The notes under the pieces were generated by a model, which ran no database searches, was not told the DNA's origin, and saw only the letters and a list, made by a program, of their open reading frames with translations. 64,000 nucleotides of DNA from Nocardioides marinus (GTDB taxonomy: Bacteria > Pseudomonadota > Alphaproteobacteria > Rhodobacterales > Rhodobacteraceae): positions 310,001 to 374,000 of the forward strand of contig JAHVJD010000003.1 in assembly GCA_019801415.1 (NCBI GenBank). The letters are read 5' to 3'. The position numbers and the translations under genes were made by a program. This document shows, piece after piece, positions 60,903 to 64,000 of the stretch; position 1 is the stretch's first letter; each line of letters begins with the position of its first letter.

Positions 60903-63092
60903 ATGGACCGCGCTCAGATCGTGCATCAGAATTTCCTCGACCGGGTGAAGTCCGGGCAACTGCCGCCGGGCCGTGATCCTGCCGGACCGCTGGAAGCAGC
61001 CGAGGCCGTGGCCACCTACCGCGCCCAGGTGCTGAGCCGGGCGCTGGACCTGACCAGCCGCGCCATGCAGAAGGCGGGAGAGGGGTTCTACACCATCGGC
61101 TCCTCCGGACATGAGGGCATGGCGGCGGTCGCCCGTGCACTGCGCCCTACGGACATGGCCTTTCTGCACTACCGCGATGCGGCGTTCCAGATCGCCCGGG
61201 CGGATCAGGTGCCGGGCCAGCAGATCACCTGGGATATGCTGCTGTCCTTTGCCTGTTCTGCGGAGGATCCGACTTCCGGCGGGCGGCATAAGGTGCTGGG
61301 CTCCAAGGCGCTGATGATCCCGCCGCAGACCTCGACCATTGCCAGCCACCTGCCCAAGGCGGTGGGCGCGGCCTATTCCATCGGGGCGGCAAGGCGGCAC
61401 CGGCCAGAGCATCAGCTGCTTCCGGATGATGCCATCGTGATGTGTTCCTTCGGGGATGCCTCGGCCAATCACTCCACCGCGCAGGGCGCGATCAACACCG
61501 CGGGCTGGACCTCGGTCCAGTCGACGCCGCTGCCCTTGCTGTTCGTCTGCGAGGACAACGGCATCGGCATTTCGGTGAAAACCCCGAAGGGCTGGATCGA
61601 GGCCTCGATGGCGGGGCGGCCGGGCATCAAGTATTTCAAGGCCGACGGGCTGGACATCTATGACGCTTACCGGGTGGCGCAGGAGGCGGCGGATTACGTG
61701 CGCACCCGCCGCAAGCCCGCGTTTTTGCATCTGCGCACGGTGCGTCTGTATGGCCACGCGGGGGCGGATGTCCCGACCACCTACCTCAGCAAGGCTGAGG
61801 TGGAGGCGGATGAGGCCAATGATCCGCTGCTGCATTCCGTGCGGCTGCTGGGGCAGGCCGGGGCGCTGACGCCCGATGCGGCGCTGAAGATTTACAATGA
61901 CACCCGCGCGCGGGTGGAGCGGGTTCGCGGCGAGGCGGTGACCCGCCCGCATCTGAAAACGGCCGATGACGTGGCCGCCAGCCTGATCCCGCCCAAGCGC
62001 GCCTGCGCTGCCACCAATGGCCCCAGTGCCGAGGCACGCGCGGCGGTCTTTGGCAGCGACTTGCGCGCGATGGAAGAGCCGCAGCCGATGTCGCGGTTGA
62101 TCAACTGGGCGCTGACCGATCTGATGCTGGAGCACGGCGAGATCGTCATGATGGGCGAGGACGTGGGCCGCAAGGGCGGCGTCTACGGCGTCAGCCAGAA
62201 ACTGCAGCAGCGCTTCGGGCCGGACCGGGTGATCGACACGCTGCTGGATGAGCAGTCGATCCTCGGGCTGGCCATCGGCATGGGACACAACGGTTTTGTG
62301 CCGATCCCTGAAATCCAGTTCCTCGCCTATCTCCATAACGCCGAGGACCAGCTGCGCGGTGAGGCGGCGACGTTGCCGTTCTTCTCGAACGGGCAGTTCG
62401 CCAACCCGATGGTGGTGCGGATCGCCGGGCTTGGCTATCAGAAGGGCTTTGGCGGGCATTTTCACAACGACAACTCGCTGGCGGTGCTGCGCGACATTCC
62501 GGGGCTGGTGATCGCCTGCCCGTCGGACGGGGCCGAGGCGGCGATGATGCTGCGCGAATGCGTGCGGCTGGCGCGGGAAGAGCAGCGGGTGGTGGTGTTT
62601 GTCGAACCCATTGCGCTCTATCCAATGCGGGATCTGCATGGCCCCAAGGACGGCGGCTGGATGCGCAGCTATCCTGCACCGGATCAGCGCATTGCTCTGG
62701 GCGAGGTCGGTGTGCATGGGGATGGCAGCGATCTGGCGATCGTGACCTACGGCAATGGCCGCTACCTGTCGGCACAGGCGCAGGCGGATCTGGCCGCCAA
62801 GGGCGTGCAGGCGCGGATCATCGACCTGCGTTGGCTGGCACCCCTACCGGCCGAGGCGCTTCTGGCGGCCATGGAGGGCTGTAAGCATGTGCTGATTGTC
62901 GATGAATGCCGCACCACCGGCAGCCAGTCAGAGGCGCTGATGGCGCTGTTCGCCGAACGGGGCAAAGTGCCCGCGGCGCGGATCGCCGCCAGCGACTGTT
63001 TCATTGCAACCGGCCCGGCCTATGGCGCGACGCTGCCGTCCAAGGACAGCATCGTCGAGGCCGCCCTGACCCTCGTGAAAGGCGCGTCATGA
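60903..63092 (+). CDS. Fused alpha-beta E1 component of a 2-oxoacid dehydrogenase
   Basis: 729 residues from ATG 60903, with AAGGAGG upstream. The alpha-type half (to ~370) has a ThDP site SFGDASANHSTAQGAINTAG to CEDNGIGIS (GDA in place of GDG). The beta-type half starts near PMSRLINWALTDLMLEHGEIVMMGEDVGRKGGVYGVS (the ED pair activates ThDP) and ends LIVDECRTTGSQSEALMALF, as in BkdB/PdhB. It would decarboxylate a 2-oxoacid, probably branched-chain or related, and pass the acyl group to a lipoyl E2 that is not in the window. The stop overlaps the next gene. Confidence 0.87.
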   Translation: MDRAQIVHQNFLDRVKSGQLPPGRDPAGPLEAAEAVATYRAQVLSRALDLTSRAMQKAGEGFYTIGSSGHEGMAAVARALRPTDMAFLHYRDAAFQIARADQVPGQQITWDMLLSFACSAEDPTSGGRHKVLGSKALMIPPQTSTIASHLPKAVGAAYSIGAARRHRPEHQLLPDDAIVMCSFGDASANHSTAQGAINTAGWTSVQSTPLPLLFVCEDNGIGISVKTPKGWIEASMAGRPGIKYFKADGLDIYDAYRVAQEAADYVRTRRKPAFLHLRTVRLYGHAGADVPTTYLSKAEVEADEANDPLLHSVRLLGQAGALTPDAALKIYNDTRARVERVRGEAVTRPHLKTADDVAASLIPPKRACAATNGPSAEARAAVFGSDLRAMEEPQPMSRLINWALTDLMLEHGEIVMMGEDVGRKGGVYGVSQKLQQRFGPDRVIDTLLDEQSILGLAIGMGHNGFVPIPEIQFLAYLHNAEDQLRGEAATLPFFSNGQFANPMVVRIAGLGYQKGFGGHFHNDNSLAVLRDIPGLVIACPSDGAEAAMMLRECVRLAREEQRVVVFVEPIALYPMRDLHGPKDGGWMRSYPAPDQRIALGEVGVHGDGSDLAIVTYGNGRYLSAQAQADLAAKGVQARIIDLRWLAPLPAEALLAAMEGCKHVLIVDECRTTGSQSEALMALFAERGKVPAARIAASDCFIATGPAYGATLPSKDSIVEAALTLVKGAS

Positions 63093-64000
63093 CCCGTACC
63101 GCTGTTCTGATTTGCCCCGGTCGGGGCACCTACAACAAGGCCGAACTGGGCTACCTGCACCGCCACCATGCGGACAAGGGCGCGCTTCTTGCGGAATTTG
63201 ACGCGCAACGGGCGGCGGCCGGACAGGAGGAGGTCACGTCGCTCGACGGTGCAACGCGCTTCTCGGTGTCGAAATACTCGCGCGGGGACGTGGCGTCGCC
63301 GCTGATCTACGCCTCGGCCCTGGCGGATGCCCGCAGCTTGGCGGAGGATATCGAGGTGGTCGCCGTGACCGGTAATTCAATGGGCTGGTACATCGCGCTG
63401 GCCGCCGCCGGAGCACTGAGTGCTGCGGACGGCTTCACGGTGGTGAACACCATGGGCACCCTGATGCAGGAGCAGCTGATCGGTGGCCAGCTGGTCTACC
63501 CGTTTGCCGGGGCGGACTGGCGCAACGATCCGCAGCGCAAGGCCGAGCTGCTGGCGCTGGTGGCAGAGATCTCCGGGCGCGCCGGGCATGATCTGGCCCT
63601 GTCGATCGATCTCGGTGGCATGTTGGTGCTGGCCGGCAATGAGGCCGGTCTTGCGGCCTTCGAGGCCGCGGTGCCGGTGGTGGCCGAGCGCTTCCCGATG
63701 CGGCTGGCCAATCACGCCGCCTTCCACACGCCCCTGCAGGAGCCCGTTGCGGCGGAAGGGCGCAGGCGGCTCGCGGCGGAGATGTTCCGCCAGCCGGATG
63801 TGCCGCTGATCGACGGGCGCGGGCAGATCTGGTGGTCGGGCGCCAGCGACACCGCACGGCTGTGGGACTACACGCTGGGTCATCAGGTGGTGGCGCCCTA
63901 TGATTTCACCCGCGCCGTGCAAACCGCGGCACGAGAGTTCGCGCCGGATCTCTTCATCATTACCGGTCCCGGTACGACGCTGGGCGGCGCTGTGGGCCAA
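63089..64000 (+). CDS. ACP S-malonyltransferase-like acyltransferase (partial, runs off window)
   Basis: 304 residues visible; the frame is open at 64000, so the C-terminus is missing. ATG 63089 overlaps the E1 stop (ATGA). VLICPGRGTYNKAELGYLHRHH starts the FabD-like fold, with VTGNSMGWYIALAAAGAL as nucleophile elbow: GNSMG where FabD has GHSLG, and W where FabD usually has E. ANHAAFHTPLQEP matches the catalytic-His region. It is not the usual fabD; coupling to an oxoacid dehydrogenase suggests it handles an acyl-CoA or acyl group made by that complex. Confidence 0.75.
   Translation, partial: MTRTAVLICPGRGTYNKAELGYLHRHHADKGALLAEFDAQRAAAGQEEVTSLDGATRFSVSKYSRGDVASPLIYASALADARSLAEDIEVVAVTGNSMGWYIALAAAGALSAADGFTVVNTMGTLMQEQLIGGQLVYPFAGADWRNDPQRKAELLALVAEISGRAGHDLALSIDLGGMLVLAGNEAGLAAFEAAVPVVAERFPMRLANHAAFHTPLQEPVAAEGRRRLAAEMFRQPDVPLIDGRGQIWWSGASDTARLWDYTLGHQVVAPYDFTRAVQTAAREFAPDLFIITGPGTTLGGAVGQ

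Overview
This window looks like chromosomal DNA of a marine alphaproteobacterium of the Rhodobacteraceae (roseobacter group; Ruegeria-, Leisingera- or Phaeobacter-like). That inference rests on high GC, many overlapping stop/start codons, a tripartite TRAP importer, a three-subunit cytochrome bc1 operon of the Rhodobacter type, a PetP/PetR-like regulator pair, RibH2 behind an FMN riboswitch, and an xseB-ispA-dxs run. No IS element, integrase, prophage or CRISPR array was seen.

Layout. 30-5372: a GlxA/AraC-type regulator divergent from an acyl-CoA dehydrogenase, an Rdx/SelW-like protein, an NDP-forming acyl-CoA ligase and a CaiD-like hydratase (probably carnitine or related CoA-ester catabolism). 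5373-7093: a hairpin-rich intergenic block, a methyltransferase and an SDR epimerase. 7212-14669: a copper/metal block with a His/Cys-rich small protein resembling DUF2946 copper leaders, a small lipoprotein, a TolC-family protein, a Tat-exported multicopper oxidase, a cupredoxin-CusF fusion, a monohaem cytochrome c, a CsoR-family repressor with a clear operator, an MFS exporter with a His-rich tail, and a YqaA-like protein. 14783-17022: queC-queD-queE-queF for queuosine precursors. tRNA-Arg(CCT), a LacI regulator and a YcaQ glycosylase follow. 19610-23272: a TRAP importer with a hot-dog thioesterase.

23826-36379 is a complete nitrate assimilation locus: NasT/NasS sensor pair, a leader with an ANTAR-type hairpin and an intrinsic terminator, the nitrate ABC importer (NrtA, NrtB and a double ATPase), nitrite reductase NirBD, nitrate reductase NasA, and the uroporphyrinogen methyltransferase that supplies sirohaem. 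Next come tRNA-Lys(TTT), dapF and mtaB. 39207-41916 is petABC (bc1 complex, minus strand). A GST, an FMN riboswitch with ribH2, a TPP riboswitch with thiBPQ, and aroC follow.

48203-50371 holds a CadR/PbrR-like MerR regulator divergent from a CDF exporter across a textbook long-spacer promoter, then a DMT transporter; a 15-bp direct repeat flanks this block. The rest is an SDR-like protein, a LysR regulator, PhoD-like phosphatase, MgtC, ilvE, petP/petR-like regulators, an HDAC-family amidohydrolase, xseB-ispA-dxs, a fused alpha-beta 2-oxoacid dehydrogenase E1, and the start of a malonyltransferase-like gene cut by the window edge.

The strongest leads are the copper block, with its possible copper-sensing leader ORF and several operators; the NasT leader RNA; and the fused E1 gene coupled to an acyltransferase-like gene behind a 25-bp palindrome. 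All calls come from reading the sequence and recalled family knowledge; no database search was run.
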